DNA of 64,000 bases from Cytobacillus dafuensis (GCF_007995155.1 NZ_CP042593.1:4816001-4880000); one strand, 5' to 3'. Numbered from the stretch's first letter, positions 33,956 to 42,911 are shown. Numbers and translations: made by a program. Notes: generated by a model not told the origin, from the sequence alone.

Positions 33956-35458
33956 TTAATTATAGACTACCTCTTTTTCGCTTAAACCAAGCGTCTCTGC
34001 TGTTGAAGTATGAATTTTGTGCAGAAGCTCTGGATTTTCCAATAGTGACTCGCCATAAGAAGGAATCATTTCTTTAATTTTCGGTTCCCACTCATTCATA
34101 TGTTGCGGGAAGCATTTTTTAATGACTTCAAGCATAACGTGAACGGCAGTAGAAGCACCTGGAGAAGCACCTAGTAATGCTGCAATCGAGCCATCAGCAG
34201 CACTAATAACTTCCGTACCAAATTGAAGTGTACCTTTGCCGCCAGCTTCAGTATCTTTGATAACTTGTACACGTTGGCCCGCTACGACTAAATCCCAATC
34301 TTCGCTTTTTGCATTCGGGATAAACTCTCGTAACTCTTCCATGCGCTTTTCTTTCGATAACATAACTTGCTGAATCAAGTATTTTGTTAATGACATCTCT
34401 TTTGCGCCAGCAGCCAACATAGTTAAGACATTATTTGGTTTTACGGAAGTGACCAAATCCAACATTGAACCGGTTTTTAAAAACTTTGGTGTGAAGCCGG
34501 CAAATGGTCCAAATAGCAACGATTTTTTATCGTCGATAAATCTTGTGTCAAGATGCGGAACAGACATTGGCGGAGCACCGACCTTAGCTTTGCCGTATAC
34601 TTTTGCATGATGCAGCGCTACAACATCTGGATTATTACACACCATAAATATTCCGCTTACCGGGAAACCGCCAATATGTTTTCCCTCAGGAATACCTGAT
34701 TTTTGTAGTAAATGCAGGCTTCCTCCCCCGCCTCCGATAAAGACGAATTTTGCAGTATGGCGTTCGACAGTACCGCTAAAGGTATTCTGCACTTTCAATT
34801 CCCACAAGCCATCGCTAGTACGTTTAATATTATTAACACTATGATTGTAATTTATATTGACATTTTTATTCTCTAAGTGCTCAAACAACAAGCGCGTTAA
34901 AGCACCAAAGTTGACATCCGTTCCAGAGTCAATTTTTGTTGCCGCTATCGGTTCATCCCATGAGCGGTCTTGCATAATAAGCGGAATCCAGTCCATCAGT
35001 TTTTTCGGATCATCGGAAAATTCCATCCCTTGGAATAGGGGATTGTTTGACAGCGCTTCAAAACGTTTCTTTAAAAACGTTACGTTTTGTTCTCCTTGTA
35101 CCATGCTCATATGAGGCAATGGCATAATGAAATCCTGTGGATTTTGTATCAGATTGCTGTTTACAAGATGAGACCAAAACTGCATTGATACCTGAAACTG
35201 TTCATTAATTTTAATCGCTTTACTTATATCTATAGAACCGTCCGGTTTTTCGACCGTGTAGTTAAGCTCGCACAGTGCAGCATGCCCCGTTCCCGCATTA
35301 TTCCATTCGTTAGAGCTTTCCTCACCTGCGTTTTCGAGCTTCTCAAACACTGTAATTTCCCATTCCGGTACTAATTCTTTTAAGAGTGTTCCCAAAGTGG
35401 CACTCATAATTCCGGCACCAATTAAGATAACGTCTGTTTTAGTTTGTCTGTTACTCAT
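33956..35458 (-). CDS. mqo: Malate:quinone oxidoreductase
   Basis: The 500-residue FAD protein oxidises malate to oxaloacetate and passes electrons to quinone at the membrane. It shows the FAD motif [16 protein letters not shown] near residue 10, the family motif [19 protein letters not shown] near 50 and the C-terminal [18 protein letters not shown] chose ATG 35458 because AAGGATGG lies five bases ahead; ATG 35467 overlaps that site. A 5' leader with self-complementary sequence lies upstream, and a FadR-type gene is divergent. Confidence 0.96.
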   Translation of the reverse strand: MSNRQTKTDVILIGAGIMSATLGTLLKELVPEWEITVFEKLENAGEESSNEWNNAGTGHAALCELNYTVEKPDGSIDISKAIKINEQFQVSMQFWSHLVNSNLIQNPQDFIMPLPHMSMVQGEQNVTFLKKRFEALSNNPLFQGMEFSDDPKKLMDWIPLIMQDRSWDEPIAATKIDSGTDVNFGALTRLLFEHLENKNVNINYNHSVNNIKRTSDGLWELKVQNTFSGTVERHTAKFVFIGGGGGSLHLLQKSGIPEGKHIGGFPVSGIFMVCNNPDVVALHHAKVYGKAKVGAPPMSVPHLDTRFIDDKKSLLFGPFAGFTPKFLKTGSMLDLVTSVKPNNVLTMLAAGAKEMSLTKYLIQQVMLSKEKRMEELREFIPNAKSEDWDLVVAGQRVQVIKDTEAGGKGTLQFGTEVISAADGSIAALLGASPGASTAVHVMLEVIKKCFPQHMNEWEPKIKEMIPSYGESLLENPELLHKIHTSTAETLGLSEKEVVYN

Positions 35459-35465
35459 TTTTACC

Positions 35466-35580
35466 ATCCTTATATCCTAAGATTTACAGAAAGGATGTAG
35501 GCGCTCCTGCTTAGGCATCACAGCAAGCCAGGGCTCGACAGTCACACACCTTTTCTGGATCAATTATAACCTTATTATAG
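35466..35580 (-). promoter_or_regulatory. mqo promoter and candidate structured leader RNA
   Basis: On the minus strand a TATAAT box at about 35578-35573 precedes a leader of about 90 bases. AGAAAAGGTGT near 35556 can pair with ACATCCTTTCT near 35488, enclosing a GC-rich segment with GAGCCCTGGCTTGC and GCAGGAGCGCC, against an AT-rich background. It does not match any riboswitch that I can recall. A regulatory RNA or protein-binding leader is possible. Confidence 0.4.
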
Positions 35581-35727
35581 TGTATCACTATTATTAGTAG
35601 ATTAAAATATTTACTATTATTTTGATAAGTTATTAAGCTTTTAAATAGTTGGTAAAAGTGAGAAGTCCGTCCACATAAAAATTTGCCACTTTTATTGACA
35701 GAAAATTCAAACCTAATATATAATTTT

Positions 35728-35760
35728 TGGTATTACCACTGTCTTTAACATGTATTACCA
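35728..35760 (+). promoter_or_regulatory. Tandem operator for the FadR-type regulator
   Basis: TGGTATTACCA at 35728-35738 is a perfect dyad of the TGGT-N3-ACCA kind bound by FadR-subfamily GntR proteins. ATGTATTACCA at 35750-35760 is a second copy with two differences. A TATAAT box lies immediately before the first. Autoregulation of the gene 20 bp downstream is the likely role. Confidence 0.6.
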
Positions 35761-35781
35761 TAATATAAAGGAGACGATGGC

Positions 35782-36465
35782 TTGAAAGAAAAGGAACGCT
35801 CTTCCGATAAAATTGAGAATGAATTAATTAGATCCATATTGTCTGGTGTTTATTCTGTAGGGAGTACTTTACCGCCAGAAAGAGAGCTTGCGAAAGAATT
35901 TGGTGTTGGTCGCCCAACTATTCGAGAGGCACTTCAACGATTAGGAAGGGGTGGATGGATAACAGGGAGAAAAGGAATGCCAGCGATTGTTAATGATTAT
36001 TGGAGCAATGGGAATCTAACGACACTTGTCAACATTGTTGAGAATCATCAATCCGTTACAGATGAATTTATCAAGTACTTATTAGAAGTAAGAAGTTCGT
36101 TAACTCCGACTTATATTCGTGATGCTGTTACATGTAATCAACCTAAAGTGGTTGCTCTCCTTGCCAATCTAGAGCAGCTGGAAGATCGTGCAGAAAGCTA
36201 CGCAAAATTTGATTGGGATTTGCAAAAAAGATGTGCTGGCCTTGCTGCCAATCCGATCTTTCTACTCATTTTAAATAGCTTCGATTCCATTTATGTAGAT
36301 ATGGCAAAAAGATATTTTTCTATAAAAGAACATCGTGAGTTGTCGTTCAACTATTACCAAGACCTATTAAAAGCTTCATTAAAGGGAGATGCAATGGAAG
36401 CGGAGAGATTGTCTAAGACAACAATGGAGAAAAGCTTGGCTCTCTGGAAAGATAGAAAAAAATAA
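35782..36465 (+). CDS. GntR family regulator, FadR-like
   Basis: The 227-residue protein has an N-terminal winged helix with the GntR signature STLPPERELAKEFGVGRPTIREALQRL (about 28-54) and an all-helical FadR-type C-terminal domain. E. coli FadR binds acyl-CoA; here the ligand is inferred from similarity and from the adjacent fatty acid hydroxylase gene, 21 bp downstream. It starts with TTG behind GGAGACGATGGC; no ATG in frame is suitable. A pair of operator-like dyads precedes it. Confidence 0.85.
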   Translation: MKEKERSSDKIENELIRSILSGVYSVGSTLPPERELAKEFGVGRPTIREALQRLGRGGWITGRKGMPAIVNDYWSNGNLTTLVNIVENHQSVTDEFIKYLLEVRSSLTPTYIRDAVTCNQPKVVALLANLEQLEDRAESYAKFDWDLQKRCAGLAANPIFLLILNSFDSIYVDMAKRYFSIKEHRELSFNYYQDLLKASLKGDAMEAERLSKTTMEKSLALWKDRKK

Positions 36466-36486
36466 AGAAAGCTGGAGGCGTGATGA

Positions 36487-37113
36487 ATGAAATATTTTAA
36501 AGAATATTTTTCCTACCCTGATATATTAATCATGAGCTGTCTATTCCTCATTAGCTTCGGATTTATGATTCTTCATTTAACCTCTATCGGAATTTGGGGT
36601 GCTTTTATTCTGGGAATGATTATGTATTCCTTAGCTGAGTATTTTACACACAGGTTTCTTTTTCATCTGAAGCCACCAAAGAATGCATTTTTGTTAAAAA
36701 TGCTTAAGCGCCTACATTATGACCACCATACAAATCCGAACGAATTACATTTATTATTTTTGCCCATATGGTATAGTGTGCCAAACATTGCGATTGCAGG
36801 AGCCATTTTTTATTTTCTTTCATCCAGCTTTGTCATGACAAACGCATTTATTGCAGGTATCATGCTCTTTTTATTATTTTATGAGTGGAAGCATTATATC
36901 GCCCACCGCCCCCTTCAACCAATATCACCATGGGGGCGTTGGATGAAAAAGGTTCATTTATGGCATCACTTCAAAAATGAAAATTACTGGTATGGTGTTA
37001 CGAACCCAGCCTATGATTTTCTCATGGGCACTTTTAAAGACCAAAAGGATGTTGCCCAAAGTAAAACGGCTAAAAATCTAGAAAAACGTGGCGACCAGGA
37101 AATAGAATTATGA
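36487..37113 (+). CDS. Fatty acid hydroxylase family di-iron membrane protein
   Basis: The 208-residue protein has four to five hydrophobic segments and the clustered His boxes of the fatty acid hydroxylase/sterol desaturase family: HRFLFH (about 55), HYDHH (about 78), HYIAHRP (about 138) and HLWHHF (about 158), which bind two irons. It is co-transcribed with the FadR-like regulator. It probably hydroxylates an acyl chain or lipid in the membrane; the exact substrate is open. Confidence 0.88.
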   Translation: MKYFKEYFSYPDILIMSCLFLISFGFMILHLTSIGIWGAFILGMIMYSLAEYFTHRFLFHLKPPKNAFLLKMLKRLHYDHHTNPNELHLLFLPIWYSVPNIAIAGAIFYFLSSSFVMTNAFIAGIMLFLLFYEWKHYIAHRPLQPISPWGRWMKKVHLWHHFKNENYWYGVTNPAYDFLMGTFKDQKDVAQSKTAKNLEKRGDQEIEL

Positions 37114-37125
37114 TAAATGATCCCT

Positions 37126-37196
37126 TGTCATCGCCCTGGAAATGTCGAATGAACTTTGCAGCTTCGACATTTCTCAGGGAGTGACAGGCATTTTTT
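37126..37196. terminator. Strong terminator after hydroxylase gene
   Basis: TGTCA-CCCTG-AAATGTCGAA pairs with TTCGACATTT-CAGGG-TGACA, giving a stem of about 20 bp, followed by TTTTTT. Confidence 0.88.
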
Positions 37197-37197
37197 C

Positions 37198-37713
37198 CTA
37201 TTGAGAAGAAAGCATGGTAATAGATTGCATAAGACTTGTTTGCAAAGCTTGAAAGGTTTTCTTACCAAAAAATGCATCCGCTTTATTCTCTATTTCTGTT
37301 AGCATTGCGTCATTTTCACGAAGTGTTTCGCGGATTCTATCTACAATCTGCATCGCGTTTGCCCCAGTGATTTCTTTAGCGACTCGTTCCAGAAGAACCT
37401 TTGTATCAACAGAAAACCTCCGTGCAAAGCTATGGCACCTAACGATATTATTGCGGAGAAACTCGGAATATTCAGGTGTGAAAGCGCGCCGGATGCAGCC
37501 CCTCATCCCTGCATAACCATAGGAAATCTCCGATGCAGCCCGATAAAACAAAATCATCCCGTCTGCACGGCTTGATTCAGGGTGCAACCTTAGTTCCGTA
37601 ATGTACGAAACTAAGCGCTTAACCACTACTGTCCCTCGCTCCATCGCTTCCCACCATTCTATTAAACGCTGTTGTTCCTCTTCAGTCATATGAACGGAAG
37701 ATTGTTGCGGCAT
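37198..37713 (-). CDS. Unknown protein, second of a pair sharing a motif
   Basis: I do not recognise this 171-residue protein. It is soluble and helical, without signal peptide or membrane segment. A segment YRAASEISYGYAGMRGCIRR near residue 60 resembles HATVADIGYGFDAVRGTIER in the protein encoded just upstream, so the two may be distant paralogues or parts of one complex. GGGAG precedes the ATG at 37713, 18 bp after the partner's stop. Confidence 0.7.
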   Translation of the reverse strand: MPQQSSVHMTEEEQQRLIEWWEAMERGTVVVKRLVSYITELRLHPESSRADGMILFYRAASEISYGYAGMRGCIRRAFTPEYSEFLRNNIVRCHSFARRFSVDTKVLLERVAKEITGANAMQIVDRIRETLRENDAMLTEIENKADAFFGKKTFQALQTSLMQSITMLSSQ

Positions 37714-37731
37714 TCCCTTCTCTCCCTTTAC

Positions 37732-38214
37732 TTAGTCTACTAAAGGCGTGGAATGGCTTGAACGTTCTGGACACGTTTCAGAATCCAAAAGAGCCTTGCC
37801 AAACCGGTTGGCCTCGTTAATTCTTTTAGCGATTTGCTGGTTCAAAAGCCGACTTTGCTCAATTAAATAATGGGTATCCGGAGTCTCTTCCTTTGCTACT
37901 AGCTCAAAATTGGGATGCAATTGAATTTCGCTAATTCGCAAAGTATCTAGATCAAAAACAAGCATTTCTTTTCCAAGAGAAATCGTTTCACCCTTACGAA
38001 GCCGTTCAATCGTTCCTCTTACAGCATCAAAACCGTAGCCAATGTCAGCTACAGTAGCATGATACGTGTTCAACCCCGGTGCATTCCGTAACGAAGATAT
38101 CTGACGAAAGCCAGTCGTAATGGAGCAAACCACTTCCTTTGCAGCCATCCCTTTCTCTAAAGCAGAATCTATCGCATCAAGATAACCATTCCACTGACTA
38201 CTCCCCAAATTCAA
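37732..38214 (-). CDS. Unknown protein, first of a pair sharing a motif
   Basis: I do not recognise this protein of about 160 residues. I placed the start at TTG 38214, which has GGGGGG six bases ahead. The upstream in-frame ATG at 38253 falls in the T run of a hairpin and lacks a ribosome site. It shares the YG[YF]xxxRGxIxR motif with the next gene, and the two form an operon. It is helical, without membrane segments. The gene pair stands alone in the cassette region. Confidence 0.65.
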   Translation of the reverse strand: MNLGSSQWNGYLDAIDSALEKGMAAKEVVCSITTGFRQISSLRNAPGLNTYHATVADIGYGFDAVRGTIERLRKGETISLGKEMLVFDLDTLRISEIQLHPNFELVAKEETPDTHYLIEQSRLLNQQIAKRINEANRFGKALLDSETCPERSSHSTPLVD

Positions 38215-38255
38215 AAATAACCCCCCTTTTTTACCGAACTTCCCCTTTCTCATTA

Positions 38256-38285
38256 GAAAAACTTGGCGTTCGCCAAGTCCTTTTT
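38256..38285. terminator. Hairpin upstream of the unknown gene pair
   Basis: ACTTGGCG-TT-CGCCAAGT is a perfect 8-bp stem with A/T runs on both sides. The left half and its flank (ATTAGAAAAACTTGGCGTT) occur again at 59975-59993. Confidence 0.6.
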
Positions 38286-38708
38286 GGCGAATGCCTTAGT
38301 TTTTCTTATGCGATCTTATTAGCAGATATTCAATTGAACACACACTTTACTTTAGTACGTTAATAAACTTAAATTTCCCTATTAGCTTAAACAGACCTTC
38401 AAGGTAAAAATATTCGGTCCTATTCTGTCCTTATGATAAATAATGTAACATTAATATTAAAAGGGGTTTCTTATTCTTTGTTTAGTAGATTTAGTCATTC
38501 GGGTAATAGATGCGGGAGAAATGTGGAGTTATTCTTTAATTAAACTAAATGAAAAGTGACAAGGGGCGAATTATTTAGATTAAAGAAATAAAAGAATAGA
38601 CTAACGATAATGTCCATTCTTGTATTTCATCTTTTATGCTTAACCATTACAATTTCTTGGATTACAATCTCCTATGAAAGGGATGTTAAGCTGGAGAGTT
38701 TGTACCGA
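38286..38708. other. Gene-poor stretch with a partial sequence duplication
   Basis: No gene can be supported here. The segment at about 38452-38480 (AATATTAAAAGGGGTTTCTT and following TATTCTTT) nearly repeats 39292-39320, which is the start of the small membrane peptide gene, so it looks like a decayed copy of that locus. Confidence 0.5.
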
Positions 38709-39075
38709 CTAAGTTAGAACTGTAAAGGTTAAGTTACAGCGTAATTTATTTTTTGCTATTCTGGTACAGGTGCAATCGGAGTCTTTGACTTGGCACTTTA
38801 CTTCTGTACCGGGAGAAGATTTCAGGGTCACAGTTTTGGAAAAAGTAAAGCATTCTTCACGTGTAAATTCTTTACAAGTAACTTTTACACAAATTCTAAT
38901 GCCTGTGGTTTTAGGTTTGACCTTTATAGTAACTGTCGCTGTATCCCCCGTTCATGATCGTAACTAAATTGCAAGTGACCACTTCGTTTACTTCCGTACA
39001 TGACCCTTGACTTGAGGTAAGACCTACCTTTTCAATAGAATTGGATGTAAATTTCGATATCTTTGAAGAATCCAT
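38709..39075 (-). pseudogene. Frameshifted DUF11-like surface protein fragment
   Basis: The minus-strand frame from ATG 39075 reads CTEVNEVVTCNLVTIMNGG and then runs out of frame after five G (38945-38949). Dropping one G restores DTATVTIKVKPKTTGIRICV and an open frame to TAG at 38709. The pattern C-x-V-x-x-TVTCNLxTxxNGxxATVTIxVxPxT is that of DUF11-type repeats in Gram-positive surface proteins. The remaining protein would be about 121 residues, Cys-rich and without a signal peptide. It may be a pseudogene, a sequencing error or a phase-variable gene. Confidence 0.65.
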
Positions 39076-39085
39076 CTTTTACCTA

Positions 39086-39105
39086 TACTTATGATACGGT
39101 TCACC
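39086..39105. other. rlmH 3'-end-like att sequence (site D)
   Basis: TACTTATGATACGGTTCACC reads, on the minus strand, GGT GAA CCG TAT CAT AAG TA, encoding Gly-Glu-Pro-Tyr-His-Lys like the rlmH end at 59075. There is no methyltransferase gene around it. Orientation is the same as in rlmH. Confidence 0.75.
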
Positions 39106-39185
39106 ACATTGAATCTATATGAGTTATCTTGTTAATCAAGTGGAACTAACCCTTTTGGGTATTCTATAAGATCCAATCCACTTCT

Positions 39186-39338
39186 TTAAAAAATATCAGC
39201 TAAATAGGATTGAATCGATTCAGGTAATAGTTGAAAGAATAATCCTTCGTATTTGATATCAAGTAGACCAGCAATAATAAAAATAATAATGATTAATAAT
39301 AAAAGGGGTTTCTTATTCTTTTTAGAAATCCACTTCAA
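39186..39338 (-). CDS. Small membrane peptide (50 aa)
   Basis: This is a short frame with TTG at 39338 preceded by GAGGAGGGG at a good distance. The peptide starts KWISKKNKK, has a hydrophobic span PLLLLIIIIFIIAGLL and an amphipathic tail ending SYLADIF. The strong ribosome site and the basic-hydrophobic-polar layout support a real gene. The function is unknown. Confidence 0.55.
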   Translation of the reverse strand: MKWISKKNKKPLLLLIIIIFIIAGLLDIKYEGLFFQLLPESIQSYLADIF

Positions 39339-39376
39339 TAGGCTCCCCTCCTCTGAAAAAATAACGTTATAGTTAG

Positions 39377-40213
39377 TTAAATTTTTGTTAGCACAATACC
39401 CGCTAGTGCGGAGATAATCCCGATGACTTGATACATTTTAAGTCTTTCTTTATATAGCCAACAGCTGCCGAGAACAACCACTAAACAACTTAAACTAACG
39501 ATTGGGAATACAATACTCGCTACTCCTGTATCAATAGCAAAAAAGTAGCTACTATAACCTACAACACTAATACATCCAATAATTGCCCCAAATTTCAGCT
39601 CTGTACGCTGCCATTTTTCCTTCATAATAAAGCTATTAATGATTAAATAAGCCGCACCGCCACCATACATACAAACAAGCGTATTGATTGAATCAATATG
39701 TAAATGCGAAGACGTCTTCATCAGCACACCGAGTACACCAAACGATAAAATCGATAATAAAACGCGGTACATCCACGGCTTATTATCCATTTTAATATCA
39801 CTACCTGGTACATATTGAATGATAGCTGCAGAAGCAAGCATTACAATAATGCCAATCCACTGAATGAGTGTAATATTCTCGTGGAAAATAAGTGCCGCAC
39901 TTAGTATGGGAATAACCGTATTTGTGCTAATAAGCGGTGCCGTTAAACTCGCAGGTCCTTTTTCAAACGCCTTTGACATTTGAATATTACCGTTTGCATT
40001 CAATATTCCGATGACCGTACCTAGTACAATTGTTAATCCATTAAATGGTGCAAACCCTACGACTGTTCCATAGCCAAGCATTAATAAAAACGCGATAAGA
40101 TAAAAGAAAAACTGCATATGAACCTTTGATAGTCCTTTTCCTGACGTGAACTTAAAAATCATATTATTGATTCCAAAGCAAAACATCGTCAGTACTGCTG
40201 CTACAATCCACAT
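39377..40213 (-). CDS. EamA/DMT family transporter
   Basis: The 278-residue protein has ten hydrophobic segments in two repeats, each with an EamA-like ending (MSKAFEKGPASLTAPLISTNTVIPILSAA in the first half and SYFFAIDTGVASIVFPIVSL in the second). These transporters usually export or import amino acids, sugars or metabolites; I cannot assign the substrate. The ATG at 40213 has a GGGAGAGAAGG site. The gene is divergent from the ECF substrate-binding protein gene. Confidence 0.88.
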   Translation of the reverse strand: MWIVAAVLTMFCFGINNMIFKFTSGKGLSKVHMQFFFYLIAFLLMLGYGTVVGFAPFNGLTIVLGTVIGILNANGNIQMSKAFEKGPASLTAPLISTNTVIPILSAALIFHENITLIQWIGIIVMLASAAIIQYVPGSDIKMDNKPWMYRVLLSILSFGVLGVLMKTSSHLHIDSINTLVCMYGGGAAYLIINSFIMKEKWQRTELKFGAIIGCISVVGYSSYFFAIDTGVASIVFPIVSLSCLVVVLGSCWLYKERLKMYQVIGIISALAGIVLTKI

Positions 40214-40411
40214 TAATAATCCTTCTCTCCCTTTGATAGAATTATTTTAATATAGATTTCTAGCACTTCATATGATTTTTACAAATAAAAAATAAACTTG
40301 TCCGTTTTTTACCACAAACTGACCCCTTCCATTTACTCTAAAGTGATACTTTTAAAAAGGCCAGTCCTTTGCTAATGTTATCAATAAATTCTAAAAAAGT
40401 AAGGAAGATTT

Positions 40412-40957
40412 ATGACTATGCAAACTACACAAAGTTATGCAAGACCACGTACAAAAACTTTTGATTTGATTCTAACATCCATGTTAATTGCACTTGTATT
40501 CGTTGCTACTTTCTTTTTGAATATCAGATTACCGATTGCGGCAAATGGTGGTTTAGTTCATCTTGGAACAGCTATGCTTTTTACCGCCTCCATCTTGTTT
40601 GGTCCTAAAAAAGGAGCTATGGCTGGTGCTATTGGGATGGGATTATTCGACTTAATCTCTGGTTGGACATTGTGGGCACCCTTCACCTTTGTGGTTCGGG
40701 GATTACAAGGGTATATCGTTGGAAAAATCGCTTGGTCGAATGGCCGCAATGGTAAAAGTGTTCCCTTCAATCTACTAGCTATTATCATTTCAGTCCCCGT
40801 GATGTTAGCGGGTTATTACATTTGTGAAGGGGTTCTATATGGTAGTTGGATTGCACCATTGGCCTCCATTCCGGGAAATATAACTCAGATCGTTGTGGGA
40901 ATCTGTGTAGCCATTCCTCTTTGTGTTGTTCTGAAAAAGGTTCCTGTTTTTAAATAA
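40412..40957 (+). CDS. ECF transporter S component
   Basis: The 181-residue protein has five to six hydrophobic segments and the S-component pattern LVHLGTAMLFTASILFGPKKG with AMAGAIGMGLFDL, followed by a second half ending in VVGICVAIPLCVVL. S components bind a vitamin or other micronutrient and share an energising EcfAA'T module encoded elsewhere. The closest types by eye are the HmpT/PanT-like or DUF1393 group, so the ligand is open. No riboswitch was seen ahead of it. A terminator follows. Confidence 0.85.
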   Translation: MTMQTTQSYARPRTKTFDLILTSMLIALVFVATFFLNIRLPIAANGGLVHLGTAMLFTASILFGPKKGAMAGAIGMGLFDLISGWTLWAPFTFVVRGLQGYIVGKIAWSNGRNGKSVPFNLLAIIISVPVMLAGYYICEGVLYGSWIAPLASIPGNITQIVVGICVAIPLCVVLKKVPVFK

Positions 40958-40994
40958 TTATTCAAGCACAACTATACAACAATTTTATATAGCT

Positions 40995-41039
40995 AAAAAA
41001 GGAGAAGGCTTTATATATCAAGCTTTCTCCTTCTTTTTT
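40995..41039 (+). terminator. Terminator after ECF S gene
   Basis: GGAGAAGGCTT and AAGCTTTCTCC form an 11-bp stem with one G-T pair, followed by a T-rich tract (TTCTTTTTT). Confidence 0.85.
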
Positions 41040-41100
41040 GATTTTTAAAATGCTATCATACTGGAATTTCCAACTAAAAAATAACCTCACTTAGTCCATT

Positions 41101-41949
41101 TTAATATCCATTTACAAACTCGGTTATTATTGCCATTTCATCTTCTGTAAGTTCCCTCTCTGTGTATTTCTCATATTCTTCTATTATTCTCTGTTTATCC
41201 CCTTTAAAAATATCTGTGTATCCTGCAATGGTTCTAAGCAGGGTAACTTCCTGATTAAATTCCTCTTTTGAAATCGGCTTCCAATGGGAAAGGATATATG
41301 TTTCTGCATCAAACATTTCTAGTTTATCTAAAAGCGGAAGTATTCCTTTGATTGTATAATTTCTTTTTTCAGAATAAATATCAGGGTAAATGCAATCTCC
41401 TAAAAATAGAATCTTTTCTTCTTTAATATACACAATTGCAGAGTCTAAGGAATGGTCCCCTCCAACATGCTGTACGATACAAGTTACTCCTCCAAGGTCG
41501 ATTTCCAATTGATTTTCAAAGGTTAAATCAGGTAAGACAATGGTTATATCTCGCCGACCCGTGAATTCCTTCTTAATTGCATTCGCACAAAATTCAATTT
41601 CCTTTCCTTCTTTAACTCTTTCAGCTAATGCCTCGTCTGACCACGAAAGATGGATTAATTTCTCCATTTCCTCTTTAGTTTGTTTGGAAGAAATAGATAC
41701 AGTCTTAGTTAAAGCTGCTAGACCAAATATATGATCCCAGTGCCAATGAGTAAGTACGACCATATCAGGATGGGAGACTTGCCTTTTTGAAAGTTCATCA
41801 AGAAAATATTGGGCATGCTTTTCCGAATTACCCGCATCAATCATTAATGTCTTGTGATTCCCAACAACCATCCCAAGAATGGGCCGGTCGGTCTCCGATA
41901 TTGGAGTCATATACCAAAACCGCTTACCAATCTTCTCAATCAAGTGCAT
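41101..41949 (-). CDS. MBL-fold metallohydrolase
   Basis: The 282-residue protein carries the metallo-beta-lactamase metal motif VLTHWHWDHIFG (about 68-79), a further His in VQHVGGDHSLDSAIVYI, Asp in LFLGDCIYPD and His in YILSHWKPIS. GGGGGAAG precedes the ATG. The reaction is unknown; the family includes glyoxalase II-like and lactonase-like hydrolases. It stands alone on the minus strand near a small unknown gene. Confidence 0.88.
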   Translation of the reverse strand: MHLIEKIGKRFWYMTPISETDRPILGMVVGNHKTLMIDAGNSEKHAQYFLDELSKRQVSHPDMVVLTHWHWDHIFGLAALTKTVSISSKQTKEEMEKLIHLSWSDEALAERVKEGKEIEFCANAIKKEFTGRRDITIVLPDLTFENQLEIDLGGVTCIVQHVGGDHSLDSAIVYIKEEKILFLGDCIYPDIYSEKRNYTIKGILPLLDKLEMFDAETYILSHWKPISKEEFNQEVTLLRTIAGYTDIFKGDKQRIIEEYEKYTERELTEDEMAIITEFVNGY

Positions 41950-42011
41950 AATTACTTCCCCCTTTCTGTTTAAAATCTACTAGTATTGTAATAATGCCAA
42001 TTTCTCCCCTG

Positions 42012-42209
42012 TTACTCCTTCGATTTTGGCAAGTCTAGTGCTTGGTATTTTAACTGATACTTTCCTCCGTCAGCAACATCTGAATGATACAAAGCCTTAA
42101 GTGCAAAGTTTTTCTCAAGGCCGTGTTCTTCCATCAACTCTTTTAAACGCTTTTGCAATTCCTTATTATCTTTGACAAATTGTTTCATTTGCGATTTCAT
42201 GAACTTCAT
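42012..42209 (-). CDS. Small unknown helical protein (65 aa)
   Basis: I do not recognise this protein. ATG 42209 follows AAAGGAG at a usable distance (10 bases). The first 40 residues are strongly charged and helical (KQFVKDNKELQKRLKELMEE), and the end is polar. It may be co-transcribed with the MBL-fold gene 60 bp downstream. Confidence 0.55.
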   Translation of the reverse strand: MKFMKSQMKQFVKDNKELQKRLKELMEEHGLEKNFALKALYHSDVADGGKYQLKYQALDLPKSKE

Positions 42210-42346
42210 AAGATATCCACTCCTTTCAAGAACCAAATCTATCTACCATGTATAACAATGTCATTCATAATTATTGATCTATACTGGCGGTTGCTGCTTT
42301 TAGTAAGGCAACTAACGAACCAGTTAGCTAAACAAACACTTGACTC

Positions 42347-42847
42347 TCAATTAGTAATCGCTTTCGGCCACGCCACCTCTAATTGAATTCCATTGTTATC
42401 CGTGAAAATAAAATTTCTTATTTTGCCCTGATCGTAAATATCAGTCATGATAATACCTTCGCTCAATAGTTTTGCTCTCAAAGTAAGCCCCTCCTCTTCA
42501 GAATGAATCGCAAATGCGATGTGCTGAAGGGCACCCGGCAAAAAGCTGTATAGCTCCGTTGCCGCTGGATTCTTGGACAAACGCTTAAGTTCCTCGTCGC
42601 TTCGGAAAATTTGTGCGTCCGGATATTCGAAGAAATGAATGCCCCACGTTTCTACGTTGCCGGGCCTAATAAAACAATGTCTTCCCCTTTTCTTAAACGC
42701 CGGATAAACAGTCCCAACCTGCATCGCTAACACATTCTTATAAAAACGTATCGTCTCATCTAGATTCCGTGTTATTAAAGCTATATGATGAAATCCCCTC
42801 CACGATGATATTTTAGGGTTCTGTTCTTTCTGTTGTTCATTGTTCAT
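42347..42847 (-). CDS. VOC (glyoxalase/bleomycin resistance) family protein
   Basis: The 166-residue protein shows the beta-alpha-beta-beta-beta repeats of the VOC superfamily: RGFHHIALITRNLDETIRFYKNVLAM at the start and GALQHIAFAIHSEEEGLTLRAKL at about 100, with metal-type residues H, E and, at the end, IQLEVAWP. The reaction is unknown. Its promoter shares the box ATTAGAATTCTAACTAAT with the upstream marR gene, 64 bp away, so the two form a regulated pair. Confidence 0.85.
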   Translation of the reverse strand: MNNEQQKEQNPKISSWRGFHHIALITRNLDETIRFYKNVLAMQVGTVYPAFKKRGRHCFIRPGNVETWGIHFFEYPDAQIFRSDEELKRLSKNPAATELYSFLPGALQHIAFAIHSEEEGLTLRAKLLSEGIIMTDIYDQGKIRNFIFTDNNGIQLEVAWPKAITN

Positions 42848-42873
42848 GAAAATTCACTCCCTTTGATGAATAT

Positions 42874-42892
42874 AATTAGAATTCTAACTAAT
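42874..42892. promoter_or_regulatory. MarR-type operator upstream of the VOC gene
   Basis: ATTAGAATTCTAACTAAT is a dyad centred on GAATTC; its core TTAGTTAGAATTC (inverse strand) is repeated ahead of the marR gene at 43383. Confidence 0.7.
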
Positions 42893-42911
42893 ATTTTAAA
42901 AAAAATTAGGC

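Noticed and set aside
35466..35580. Assignment of the mqo leader to a known riboswitch
   Set aside because: Core motifs of the SAM, c-di-GMP, TPP, FMN, lysine, purine and T-box classes were looked for by eye and not found.
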